Positions 54,054 through 62,357 of a stretch of 64,000 nucleotides of DNA are shown here, one piece after another. This DNA is from WHSO01 sp050485485. Its GTDB lineage: Bacteria; Pseudomonadota; Alphaproteobacteria; SMXQ01. Below the pieces are notes generated by a model that had not been told where the DNA came from, did no database searches, and was given only the letters and a program-made list of their open reading frames with translations. Within the stretch, counting starts at the first letter, position 1; every line of letters starts with the position of its first letter. The stretch lies in NCBI GenBank assembly GCA_050485485.1, contig JBJHBM010000005.1:32723-96722 (forward strand), written 5' to 3'. A program made the translations under genes and the position numbers.

Positions 54054-54707
54054 ATGAACACCGAGCCGCGCCAGATCCGCCTGATCATGGAATTGCGCGC
54101 CGAGGGCGTCACCGACGCCGCCGTGCTCGGCGCCATCGAGCGCACGCCCCGCGAGGAGTTCGTGCCGTCCCAGTTCCGCGACCGCGCCTACGAGAACACG
54201 GCGCTGCCGATCGGCGAGGGGCAGACCATCAGCCAGCCCCTGATCGTCGGCCTGATGACCCAGGCGCTCGCTCTCGGCCCGCGCATGAAGGTGCTGGAGA
54301 TCGGGACCGGCTGCGGCTACCAGGCCGCGGTCCTGTCGAAGCTGTGCCGGCGGGTCTATTCCGTCGAGCGCCACAGGTCGCTGCTGGCCGGGACCGTGAA
54401 GCGGCTGGAGCGGCTCGGCTACCACAACATCACCGCCATCTGCGGGGACGGCATGAAGGGCTGGCCCGAGCAGGCGCCGTTCGACCGCATCATCGTGACC
54501 GCCGCCGCGCGCGGCGACGTGCCCGAGGCCTTCGTCGAGCAGCTTGCGCCGGGCGGCATCCTCGTCATGCCGCTCGGCACCGGCTCGAGCGACCAGCACA
54601 TCTGGCGCATCCGCAAGCGCGAGGACGGCACCGTCGAGCGCGAGAAGCTGTGGGCGGTGCGCTTCGTGCCGCTGATCGGCGGGCGCGCGGAGAACGGCGC
54701 GGCGTGA
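54054..54707 (+). CDS. pcm: protein-L-isoaspartate O-methyltransferase
   Basis: 217 residues. N-terminal helix region ending in P-R-E-E-F-V-P, conserved I-G-E-G-Q-T-I-S-Q-P (near 53-62) and SAM motif V-L-E-I-G-T-G-C-G-Y-Q (near 81-91). It methylates isoaspartyl residues in aged proteins for repair. The alphaproteobacterial order surE-pcm-nlpD is kept. Confidence 0.96.
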   Translation: MNTEPRQIRLIMELRAEGVTDAAVLGAIERTPREEFVPSQFRDRAYENTALPIGEGQTISQPLIVGLMTQALALGPRMKVLEIGTGCGYQAAVLSKLCRRVYSVERHRSLLAGTVKRLERLGYHNITAICGDGMKGWPEQAPFDRIIVTAAARGDVPEAFVEQLAPGGILVMPLGTGSSDQHIWRIRKREDGTVEREKLWAVRFVPLIGGRAENGAA

Positions 54708-54770
54708 GGCGGCGGCGCGGGCCGCGCCATTTCGTTGAGCGGGGCCGCGTATTCCCGTAATGTCCGCCTC

Positions 54771-55889
54771 ATGTCAGGGGATCGCGCGTACCGGCACGGC
54801 CTGCACGTGGCTCTCGTCGCGCTGGCCTGCGCGGCCGTGGTGGCGAGCGCGGGCTGCGCGCGGCGCGGCCCCCCGGCGCCCCTCGACGACCGCACCGGCG
54901 TCTACTACGCCGCGCCCGCGCGTCCCAAGGCGGCCCACACGACGACCCAGGCGGTGCCCCCGCCGCGGGCCCCCGCCGTCGAGCGCGCGCCGCTCGCAGC
55001 GTCCCCCGACTCCGCACCCGTTGAATCCGCACAGGCACCTCTGCCGGCGACGGGCAGCATCGCCACCAGCCGCGGCGGCACGGTCCGGGTGCGCGCGGGC
55101 GACACGCTGTTCGCCGTCGCGCGCCGCGAGAACGTCCCGGTCCGGGCCCTGATCGACGCCAATTCCCTGGCGCCGCCCTACCGCCTGCTGGAAGGGCAGA
55201 CGCTCCGGGTGCCGGGGGTGCGGGTCTATACGGTCGCGGCCGGCGACACGGTGTACGGCATCGCGCGGCGCTTCGACGTGGGCATCCACGACCTGATCCG
55301 CCAGAACGGCCTCGCCGCGCCCGATTTCGCGCTCTACGTCGGCCAGAGCCTGGTGCTGCCCGGCGAGCCGGCGGCCGCCACGACGGCGGCGGCGCCATCC
55401 GTTTCGGCGTCCCCTCCGTCCTCCTCCCAGACGGCCCCATCCACTCAGACTGCCATCGTGCGGCCGCCCGCCGCGCCCGCCGGCGATCCCAACGCCACGC
55501 CGCCGCCGCGCGGCGGGCAGACGTTCCTGTGGCCGCTGCGTGGCAAGGTGATCTCCACCTACGGCGCGAAGGGCGGCGGGCTCTACAACGACGGCGTCAA
55601 CATCGCCGCGCCGGAAGGCACCATCGTGCGCGCCGCCGAGAACGGCGTGGTGGCCTATGCCGGAAACGAGCTGCGCGGCTACGGCAACCTGCTGCTGGTG
55701 CGCCATGCCGACGGCTGGATCACGGCCTACGCCCACAACAGCGAGCTGCTGGTGAGCCGCGGCCAGGTGGTGCGGCGCGGCCAGCCGATCGCGCGGGTCG
55801 GCAGCACCGGGGCGGTGGCGACGCCGCAGCTCCACTTCGAGATCCGGCGCGGGCGCAAGGCGGTGGACCCGCGCCCGCATCTGGGGTGA
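54771..55889 (+). CDS. nlpD: LysM/M23-domain lipoprotein, NlpD-like amidase activator
   Basis: 372 residues from ATG 54771. The lipobox S-A-G-C gives a lipoprotein (Cys near 28). Two LysM domains follow (about 103-145 and 150-200), then a low-complexity linker and an M23 (LytM) domain (about 255-372). Catalytic zinc ligands are lost: the H-x-x-x-D site reads Y-N-D-G-V-N and H-x-H reads Q-L-H-F. It should be inactive as a peptidase and act by activating amidases at the septum, as NlpD does. Confidence 0.9.
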   Translation: MSGDRAYRHGLHVALVALACAAVVASAGCARRGPPAPLDDRTGVYYAAPARPKAAHTTTQAVPPPRAPAVERAPLAASPDSAPVESAQAPLPATGSIATSRGGTVRVRAGDTLFAVARRENVPVRALIDANSLAPPYRLLEGQTLRVPGVRVYTVAAGDTVYGIARRFDVGIHDLIRQNGLAAPDFALYVGQSLVLPGEPAAATTAAAPSVSASPPSSSQTAPSTQTAIVRPPAAPAGDPNATPPPRGGQTFLWPLRGKVISTYGAKGGGLYNDGVNIAAPEGTIVRAAENGVVAYAGNELRGYGNLLLVRHADGWITAYAHNSELLVSRGQVVRRGQPIARVGSTGAVATPQLHFEIRRGRKAVDPRPHLG

Positions 55890-55906
55890 GGGGCAGGGGG
55901 CGCGGT

Positions 55907-56779
55907 TCAGGACAGCTTTTGGCCGAGCCGGCCGGCGAGGTCCTGGATGTATTGCCAGGCGACGCGGCCCGAGCGCGCGCCGCGCGTCACCGACCACTCA
56001 TTGGCGCCCGCCAGCAGCGCCTCGCGCCCGATCTCGAGGCCGAAATGGCGCGCGTAGCCTTCCACGATGGCGAAGTAGGTGTCCTGGTCGCAGACGTGGA
56101 AGCCGAGCCACAGGCCGAAGCGGTCGGAGAGCGAGACCTTCTCCTCGACCGCCTCCGCCGGGTTGATCGCGGTCGAGCGCTCGTTCTCGATCATGTCGCG
56201 CGGCATCAGGTGGCGGCGGTTGGAGGTGGCGTAGAAGAGCACGTTGTCGGGGCGCCCCTCGATCCCGCCCTCCAGCAGCGCCTTGAGCGACTTGAAGGTG
56301 GCGTCCTGGCCGTCGAAGGAGAGGTCGTCGCAGAACAGCACCACCCGGCGCGCCGCGCGGCGCAGCCCGGCGAGCAGGGCGGGCAGCGCGGCGATGTCCT
56401 CGCGGTGGATCTCCACCAGCGCGAGGCGCCCCGCCTGGTTGCGGCGCCCGAGGCGGGCGTTGACGGCGGCGTGGACGGCCTTCACCAGGGACGACTTGCC
56501 CATGCCGCGCGCGCCCCACAGGAGCGCGTTGTTGGCGGGCAGGCCGCGCGCGAAGCGCAGCGTGTTGCCGAGCAGGATGTCGCGCTGCTGGTCCACGCCC
56601 CGCAGCAGGGCGAGGTCCACCCGGTTGACGCGCGCGACCGGGGCGAGCGTGCCGGCGTCGGCGTTCCAGACGAAGGCGTCGGCGCCGGCGAGGGAGAAAT
56701 CCTCGGCCGGGCGCCCCGCCGCGCGGTCGAGGGCGTCGGCGATGCGGCCGAGCAGGGCCTTGAGTTCCTTGTCGCTCAT
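55907..56779 (-). CDS. DUF815 AAA-family ATPase
   Basis: 290 residues. Walker A G-A-R-G-M-G-K-S-S-L (near 88-97), a Walker B-like V-V-L-F-C-D-D-L-S-F (near 144-153) and Y-A-T-S-N-R-R-H-L (near 182). DUF815 is a poorly characterised relative of DnaA/ClpX-type ATPases, always of this length. Minus strand inside the plus-strand backbone and convergent to nlpD. Confidence 0.88.
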   Translation of the reverse strand: MSDKELKALLGRIADALDRAAGRPAEDFSLAGADAFVWNADAGTLAPVARVNRVDLALLRGVDQQRDILLGNTLRFARGLPANNALLWGARGMGKSSLVKAVHAAVNARLGRRNQAGRLALVEIHREDIAALPALLAGLRRAARRVVLFCDDLSFDGQDATFKSLKALLEGGIEGRPDNVLFYATSNRRHLMPRDMIENERSTAINPAEAVEEKVSLSDRFGLWLGFHVCDQDTYFAIVEGYARHFGLEIGREALLAGANEWSVTRGARSGRVAWQYIQDLAGRLGQKLS

Positions 56780-57011
56780 GCGGTGCGGTTCCCGGGGACG
56801 GACGGGACCGCAGGATGACCCGTCTTTGCCGTCCGATCAAGGACTTGACGGCCGCATCCGCCCGTGGCGGGGAAGGCCAGGATTGGTTTGCAAGCGCGCG
56901 CGGTATGGCTATATTCCGCCTAACCTTTCGGCGACCCCGGGCCAACCGCGGGCCCGCCGTCCCCCAAGCCGGCCGCGCGCGTCCGGCCCACCTAACCGGG
57001 AGACCAACCGC

Positions 57012-57386
57012 ATGCTGATTTCGCCCGCCTATGCCCAGACCGCCGACGGCGGCTTATTCGGGGGCGGCCTGATGTCGCTCCTGCCGCTGATCCTGATCTT
57101 CGTGGTGTTCTATTTCCTGCTGATCCGTCCCCAGCAGAAGAAGGTCAGGGAGCACCGCGAGATGGTGACCAGCCTGCGGCGCGGCGACAAGGTCGTGACC
57201 TCGGGCGGCATCATCGGCCAGATCACCAAGGTCATGAGCGAGAACGAGCTGCAGCTCGAGATCGCCGACGGCGTGCGGGTGCGCTGTGCCCGCAGCATGG
57301 TGGCGAGCCTCTATGCCCGCGCCGACGAGGACGACGACGATGACGAGCCCGAGACCGGCCGCAAGAAGTCGGCCAACGACAAGTAG
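57012..57386 (+). CDS. yajC: preprotein translocase accessory subunit YajC
   Basis: 124 residues from ATG 57012. One membrane helix (about 21-38), the F-Y-F-L-L-I-R-P-Q-Q-K-K (near 36-47) signature and a small cytoplasmic domain, ending in an acidic tail. Works with SecDF at the Sec translocon. secD follows 39 bp later. Confidence 0.95.
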   Translation: MLISPAYAQTADGGLFGGGLMSLLPLILIFVVFYFLLIRPQQKKVREHREMVTSLRRGDKVVTSGGIIGQITKVMSENELQLEIADGVRVRCARSMVASLYARADEDDDDDEPETGRKKSANDK

Positions 57387-57425
57387 CTCGGCTGTAAACG
57401 GTTAAACGGACCTCGGCAGGCCCAA

Positions 57426-59006
57426 ATGTTCCGCTTCGCGACCTGGAAGATCGTCGTCATCGCCGTGGTGTGCCTCGGCGGGCTCCTGTTCGCGATGCCC
57501 AACGTGCTGACCCAGTCCCAGCGCGACGCCCTGCCGAGGTTCGTACCGAACCAGGCCATGAACCTGGGCCTCGACCTGCGCGGCGGCTCGCACCTGCTGC
57601 TGGAGGTGGACGTCCGCAGCGTGTTCCGCGAGCAGCTCAACAACCTCGTGCAGTCGATGCGCAACGATCTGCGCAACGCGCGCATTCCCTACCGCGACAT
57701 CGGCAGCACCGCGGCCGCCGCCACCGTCACCATCATAGATCCCCAGGACAACCTGGAGCGGGCGCGGCGCATCCTGCGCGACCTCGAGCAGGGGCTCGAG
57801 GTGGTGGACCAGGGCGAGGGTCGGCTGCTGGTGCGCTACACCGACGCGGCGCAGCGCGAGCGCGCCGACCAGGCCCTGGCCCAGTCCATCGAGATCGTGC
57901 GCCGCCGCGTGGACGAGTTCGGCACCGCCGAGCCCACCATCCAGCGCCAGGGCGACGACCGCATCCTGGTGCAGCTTCCCGGCGTGGACGACCCCGAGCG
58001 CGTCAAGCAGCTGATCGGGCGCACCGCGCGCATGAGCTTCCACCTGGTGGACGACCGCTACCCGCCCGGCAGCCAGATGCCCAGCGCGGCGCCGCCGGGC
58101 AGCATGTTCGCGGTCCTCCAGGACGAGCGCACCACGGGCGGCCAGCCCGTCACCTACGTCCTGCAGCGGCGCGTGCTGGTGTCGGGCGACATGCTGGTCG
58201 ACGCCCAGCCCACCTACAGCGAAGGTCAGCCGGTGGTGAGCTTCCGCTTCAACTCGCTCGGCGCGCGGCGCTTCGCCCAGGTGACGCAGCAGAACGTGGG
58301 CCGGCCGTTCGCCATCGTGCTCGACGACCGCATCATCAGCGCCCCCGTGATCCGCGAGCCGATCCTGGGCGGTTCCGGCATCATCACCGGCGGCTTCACC
58401 ACGGAGGAGGCGCGCGACCTCGCCGTGCTGCTGCGCGCGGGCGCGCTTCCGGCGCCCATGACGATTCTCGAGGAGCGCACCGTCGGCCCCGACCTCGGCG
58501 CCGATTCTGTCGCCGCCGGCGAGATCGCCGTCATGATAGGGGCGGTGCTGGTGCTGCTGTTCATGTTCCTGGTCTATTCGACCTTCGGCCTGTTCGCCAA
58601 CCTCGCGCTGGTGCTCAACCTCGTGATCCTGGTGGGCGCCATGTCGATCCTGCAGGCGACGCTCACCCTGCCAGGCATCGCCGGGATCATCCTGACGCTG
58701 GGCATGGCGGTGGACGCCAACGTGCTGATCTTCGAGCGAATACGAGAGGAGCTGAATTCCGGGCGCACCATGCTGTCGGCGATCGATGCCGGCTACCAGC
58801 GCGCCTTCACCACGATTCTCGATGCCAACCTCACCACCCTGATCGCGGCGATCCTGCTGTTCGAATTCGGGTCGGGGCCGGTGCGCGGCTTCGCGGTCAC
58901 GCTCGCGATCGGGCTGATGACCTCCATGTTCACCGCGATCCTGGTGACGCGCTTCATGATCGCGAGCTACGTCGCGGTCCGGCGCCCCCGGGCGCTGCCG
59001 CTCTAG
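57426..59006 (+). CDS. secD: protein translocase subunit SecD
   Basis: 526 residues. An N-terminal helix precedes the P1 periplasmic domain (about 40-330; D-L-R-G-G-S-H near 50), followed by five helices with G-M-A-V-D-A-N-V-L-I-F-E-R-I (near 426-439). Uses the proton gradient to complete Sec export. secF starts 25 bp later. Confidence 0.96.
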   Translation: MFRFATWKIVVIAVVCLGGLLFAMPNVLTQSQRDALPRFVPNQAMNLGLDLRGGSHLLLEVDVRSVFREQLNNLVQSMRNDLRNARIPYRDIGSTAAAATVTIIDPQDNLERARRILRDLEQGLEVVDQGEGRLLVRYTDAAQRERADQALAQSIEIVRRRVDEFGTAEPTIQRQGDDRILVQLPGVDDPERVKQLIGRTARMSFHLVDDRYPPGSQMPSAAPPGSMFAVLQDERTTGGQPVTYVLQRRVLVSGDMLVDAQPTYSEGQPVVSFRFNSLGARRFAQVTQQNVGRPFAIVLDDRIISAPVIREPILGGSGIITGGFTTEEARDLAVLLRAGALPAPMTILEERTVGPDLGADSVAAGEIAVMIGAVLVLLFMFLVYSTFGLFANLALVLNLVILVGAMSILQATLTLPGIAGIILTLGMAVDANVLIFERIREELNSGRTMLSAIDAGYQRAFTTILDANLTTLIAAILLFEFGSGPVRGFAVTLAIGLMTSMFTAILVTRFMIASYVAVRRPRALPL

Positions 59007-59031
59007 GGCCGGGACGAGGAAAGACAGGAAA

Positions 59032-59985
59032 ATGGCGCTGTTCCCCCTGAGGATGGTCCCGTCCAACACGCGCATCGACTTCGTCGGCGCGCGCTGCTTC
59101 TGGTTCGTGTTCACGGCCGCGCTGATCCTGGTTTCGATCGGCTTCATCGCCTTCAAGGGCCTCAACTTCGGGATCGACTTCCGGGGCGGCATCCTGATGG
59201 AGATCAAGACCAAGGGCCCGGCCGACCTCGATTCGCTCCGCGGCACCCTCGGCGGCCTCGGCCTCGGCGAGGTGTCGCTGCAGGAGTTCGGCGCCGTGGA
59301 CGACGTGCTGATCCGCATCCAGCAGCAGCCCGGCGGCGAGCAGGCCCAGCAGGCCGCCGTCGAGCGGGTGCGCGCGGCCCTCGACGACACGGTGGAGAGC
59401 TATCGCAGGACCGAATTCGTCGGCCCCAAGGTGGGGCAGGAACTGATCCGCGCCGGCACCCTCGCGATACTGTTCTCGATGCTCGCCATCGGCGCCTACG
59501 TCTGGTTCCGGTTCGAGTGGCAGTTCGCGGTGGGCGCGCTGGTGGCGCTGGTCCACGACGTGATCGGCACCATCGGCATGTACGCGATCCTGGGGATGGA
59601 GTTCAACCTGGCATCGGTGGCGGCGCTGCTCACCATCGCCGGGTACTCGATCAACGACACCGTCGTGATCTTCGACCGGGTGCGCGAGAACCTGCGCAAG
59701 TACAAGACCATGGACATCCGCGACCTGATCAACCTGTCGCTCAACGATACGCTGTCGCGCACCGTGATGACCTCGGTGACGACCCTGCTCGCGATCGGCG
59801 CGGTGTTCGTGTTCGGCGGCCCGGTGCTGCGCGGCTTCAGCTTCGCGATGATGTTCGGCGTCATCATCGGCACCTATTCGACCATCTACGTCGCCGCCTC
59901 CGTGCTGATCTACCTCCACGTCCGCGAGAGCGTCACCGAGGGCAAGGTCGGCTCCGCCGCCCCGGAGAAGGGCGCCGAGGACTGA
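59032..59985 (+). CDS. secF: protein translocase subunit SecF
   Basis: 317 residues, six membrane helices. F-G-I-D-F-R-G-G (near 45-52), G-Y-S-I-N-D-T-V-V-I-F-D-R-V-R-E (near 204-219). Pairs with SecD. Followed after 53 bp by a Mth938-domain gene, the usual neighbour. Confidence 0.96.
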   Translation: MALFPLRMVPSNTRIDFVGARCFWFVFTAALILVSIGFIAFKGLNFGIDFRGGILMEIKTKGPADLDSLRGTLGGLGLGEVSLQEFGAVDDVLIRIQQQPGGEQAQQAAVERVRAALDDTVESYRRTEFVGPKVGQELIRAGTLAILFSMLAIGAYVWFRFEWQFAVGALVALVHDVIGTIGMYAILGMEFNLASVAALLTIAGYSINDTVVIFDRVRENLRKYKTMDIRDLINLSLNDTLSRTVMTSVTTLLAIGAVFVFGGPVLRGFSFAMMFGVIIGTYSTIYVAASVLIYLHVRESVTEGKVGSAAPEKGAED

Positions 59986-60038
59986 GGCGACCGTTTCCCG
60001 GCGCACCGGTGCCGGGCAGACGGCGTAGGAGACGCGCC

Positions 60039-60422
60039 ATGCGGCTCGATCGCATTCCCGACAGCGGCCTTCCCCTGATTCAGGGCTACGGCGACAACGG
60101 CTTTCGCATCTCCGGCGCGCGCGTCGAGGGCGCCGTGCTGGTGTGTCGCACGGGCGCGGAGACGGTCGGCATCGAGGCTTGCGCCGACATCGCGACCGGC
60201 CACGTCGCGCCGCTGACCGAGGCCGGCGGCGAGGAGCGGCCCGAGCTGCTGCTGGTCGGGGCGGGACCGGAGCCCGGCGCGCTGCCCGAGGCGGTGCGGG
60301 CCGCCCTGTCGCGGGCCGGAATCGGCGTCGAGGTGATGGGGACCGGGGCCGCGTGCCGCACCTACAACGTTCTGGTCGCGGAAGGGCGGCGGGTCGCCGC
60401 GCTGCTGCTGCCGGTTCCCTGA
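60039..60422 (+). CDS. Mth938-domain protein
   Basis: 127 residues from ATG 60039. Family pattern: I-Q-G-Y-G-D-N-G-F-R-I-S-G (near 14-26) and E-L-L-L-V-G-A-G (near 69-76), with M-G-T-G-A-A-C-R-T-Y-N-V-L (near 101-113). Human homologue AAMDC; in bacteria it follows secF. Function is not established for bacteria. Confidence 0.88.
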   Translation: MRLDRIPDSGLPLIQGYGDNGFRISGARVEGAVLVCRTGAETVGIEACADIATGHVAPLTEAGGEERPELLLVGAGPEPGALPEAVRAALSRAGIGVEVMGTGAACRTYNVLVAEGRRVAALLLPVP

Positions 60423-60435
60423 TCCCCGAAAGCGA

Positions 60436-60459
60436 ACGGGGCGCCCTGCGGCGCCCCGT
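60436..60459. terminator. GC hairpin between convergent genes
   Basis: A 10-bp stem, ACGGGGCGCC (60436-60445) with GGCGCCCCGT (60450-60459), around a 4-nt loop. No T-run on the plus strand, so it is at best a weak terminator. It lies between the Mth938 stop and the convergent PuuD-like gene. Confidence 0.5.
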
Positions 60460-60486
60460 CCAAAACGCACGGATAAGCCGACGGCG

Positions 60487-60996
60487 TCAGGGCACGTAAA
60501 CGCCCGCCACCATCGAATACAGCATCGGGATCGACAGCATCGTGTTGGTGCGCGAGAACAGCATCGCCCTGCGTGCCGCCTTCGGCTTCTCCTCGGCGGA
60601 CGCTTCCACGAGGCCGAGCGCCTTCTGCTGGTTCGGCCAGATCACGAACCACACGTTGAAGGCCATGATGAGGCCGAGCCACATGCCGATGCCGATGCTC
60701 ATGTGGGCGGAAAGGCCGGACGTGAAGCCGAGCGCCAGCGCATCGCCGATGTAGCCCTTCTGCCAAGCCTGGATCAGGCCCCAGACGATGGTCGAGAGCG
60801 CGGCCCAGCGGAACCAGAACAGCGCGGTCGGCGCGATCACCTTGCTGACCGCCGGCTTCTGGTCGTCGGGAATCTTCGGCATGCTCGGAATCTGGACGAA
60901 ATTGAAATACCACAGGAGGCCGATCCACATGACGCCGCTGAGGACGTGGAACCACAGCACCAGATGGATCGTGAAAGGATCGGTCAAAAAGCCCAT
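60487..60996 (-). CDS. PuuD/Urate_ox_N-like membrane protein without cytochrome
   Basis: 169 residues with four membrane helices. H-L-V-L-W-F-H-V-L-S-G-V-M-W-I-G (near 11-26) and the later H-M-S-I-G-I-G-M-W (near 98) resemble the membrane half of urate hydroxylase PuuD. The C-terminal cytochrome c part of true PuuD (CxxCH) is missing, so no urate oxidation is claimed. It may be a heme- or quinone-linked membrane subunit. GGAGGGGG precedes the ATG. It follows the 30-residue peptide gene by 18 bp. Confidence 0.72.
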   Translation of the reverse strand: MGFLTDPFTIHLVLWFHVLSGVMWIGLLWYFNFVQIPSMPKIPDDQKPAVSKVIAPTALFWFRWAALSTIVWGLIQAWQKGYIGDALALGFTSGLSAHMSIGIGMWLGLIMAFNVWFVIWPNQQKALGLVEASAEEKPKAARRAMLFSRTNTMLSIPMLYSMVAGVYVP

Positions 60997-61014
60997 TGGA
61001 TGTTTCCCCCTCCG

Positions 61015-61107
61015 CTAGAACGAATACTTGACGATCAGCGCCATCACGATCGTGAGGGCGATCCCAAGCAGGATCGTGTTCTGCAAGCTCTCAAGAGGAT
61101 TCTTCAT
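61015..61107 (-). CDS. 30-residue single-span membrane peptide
   Basis: 30 residues from ATG 61107 to a TAG ending at 61015. Reads M-K-N-P-L-E-S-L then a hydrophobic span T-I-L-L-G-I-A-L-T-I-V-M-A-L-I-V (11-26) and K-Y-S-F. GGGGGAG precedes the start by 5 nt. The polarity and size resemble small subunits of membrane complexes (compare CydX, KdpF). It lies upstream of, and probably in one transcript with, the PuuD-like gene, with a strong promoter at 61162-61190. Confidence 0.7.
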   Translation of the reverse strand: MKNPLESLQNTILLGIALTIVMALIVKYSF

Positions 61108-61161
61108 GTTTGCTCCCCCGCTTCGAGACGTTGGTTTAGTATAAACGTGCGTCCGAACCAC

Positions 61162-61190
61162 TATATATAGCAGAACTACTGCATACGCAA
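61162..61190 (-). promoter_or_regulatory. promoter with internal dyad before the 30-residue gene
   Basis: On the minus strand: TTGCGT (61185-61190), a 17-bp spacer and TATATA (61162-61167), the ideal sigma-70 spacing. The spacer contains GCAG-N5-CTGC (61170-61182), a possible operator. The ATG at 61107 lies about 50 nt past the expected start site. Confidence 0.6.
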
Positions 61191-61217
61191 CGTGCAGCCC
61201 TCGGCTCCGCCTTTGGA

Positions 61218-62357
61218 TCAAGCAGCATAAACTCGTCCCCATTCGCCGGCGGCGCGTCCCGAGGCCAAAGCCGCTTCGATCGAGCACGGCAGGCCGGCCA
61301 TGCACCAGTCGCCGCACGCGGCCGCGTTGCGCGGCAGCGCGGAAGGTCTCGGCCGCGCGCCGCGCCAGGTCGCCTTGCGCTCCTTCACCACGCGGAAGGA
61401 CGGTAAACCGGCATTTTCGCGTCCGAGCGCGCGGAGAACGTCCTGCCACATCGCGCGCGCGATCTCGGCGCCGTCCCGCGCGACGAGCCCGTCGGCGGCG
61501 CTCGTCGTCGCGGTGAGGATACGATCGCGCGCGAACAGCCAGTCCGCCGTGCCGCCCGCGAGCGCCAGCAGGGCCGCGCCGCCCGGCAGGGCGACCTCCG
61601 ATCCCATGTCGAAATGGACGTTGACGATGGCCGCGGGCACGGGCGTTCCCGCGACCGCCCGCGGCAGCAGCCGCGCCAGCGCGTCGGGCGGCACGGCGAG
61701 GATCGCGACGTCCCCGGCGCCAAGGCCGACCGTGCCGTCCGCGAACGAGAGGGCGCGGATGCGTCCTCCCGCGACATCGACGGCGGCGAGGCGCGCGCCC
61801 GGGCGGAATGCGACACCGCGCGCGGCGAGCGCCGCCAGCGCCGGCGCCACGAAGGCATCGTCGAGGGAGCGGCGGGCGACCCACGGCACCATCGCGCCGC
61901 GTCCCGCCCGCGCGATGCGCGCCGCGACCCCGAGCCTTTCGCGCGAAGGGACGCTCCGCGGTGGCGCGTTGAACACGGCGCGCAGGAACGCCGTGCGCAA
62001 GCCGCGGCCAATCCCGATCCTTCCGAGCGCGGCAAGGGCGCTTCCGGCCACCGCCACGCGCGAGCCGGCGCGGCCGTCGAGATCGAGCAGCGGGATCGCA
62101 TCGGCCGCCGGCGTCACGCGATCGCGCGCACCGATCTCCTCCAGGTAGGCGAAGGCCGAGCGATTGGCGCCGAGGATCACGTGCGCGCCGTTGTCGACCC
62201 GCCCGAAACCGCCGCCGTCTCCCGGTGCCTGGAACGAGCGGCAGCGCCCGCCCGCCTGCGGCGCCGCCTCGTGGAGCGTCACCGGCGCGCCCTCCCGGCT
62301 TGCGGCGAGTGCCGCCGCGAGGCCGGCGAGGCCGGCGCCGACGACGTGGACCGTCAC
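61218..62357 (-). CDS. hpnE: hydroxysqualene dehydroxylase (HpnE)
   Basis: 379 residues from GTG 62357. FAD-binding G-A-G-L-A-G-L-A-A-A-L-A (near 7-18), then G-G-R-C-R-S-F (near 37-43). C-terminal A-C-G-D-W-C-M-A-G-L-P-C-S-I-E-A-A-L-A-S-G (near 345-365) is family-typical. Reduces hydroxysqualene to squalene in the HpnCDE route to hopanoids. The start overlaps the upstream HpnC-like stop (GTGA), so they are coupled. No HpnD or cyclase is seen. Confidence 0.9.
   Translation of the reverse strand: MTVHVVGAGLAGLAAALAASREGAPVTLHEAAPQAGGRCRSFQAPGDGGGFGRVDNGAHVILGANRSAFAYLEEIGARDRVTPAADAIPLLDLDGRAGSRVAVAGSALAALGRIGIGRGLRTAFLRAVFNAPPRSVPSRERLGVAARIARAGRGAMVPWVARRSLDDAFVAPALAALAARGVAFRPGARLAAVDVAGGRIRALSFADGTVGLGAGDVAILAVPPDALARLLPRAVAGTPVPAAIVNVHFDMGSEVALPGGAALLALAGGTADWLFARDRILTATTSAADGLVARDGAEIARAMWQDVLRALGRENAGLPSFRVVKERKATWRGARPRPSALPRNAAACGDWCMAGLPCSIEAALASGRAAGEWGRVYAA

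Noticed and set aside
57402..59390. A long open frame antisense to secD/secF
   Set aside because: A shadow frame of GC-rich coding DNA. No domain is recognisable, and secD and secF are certain.
60487..60996. Functional urate hydroxylase
   Set aside because: The cytochrome c domain with CxxCH is missing and no purine-degradation gene is nearby.
61015..61884. A 289-codon minus-strand frame ending at the small peptide gene
   Set aside because: Its first two-thirds is an off-frame shadow of hpnE. Only the last 30 codons have a ribosome site, promoter and sensible protein.
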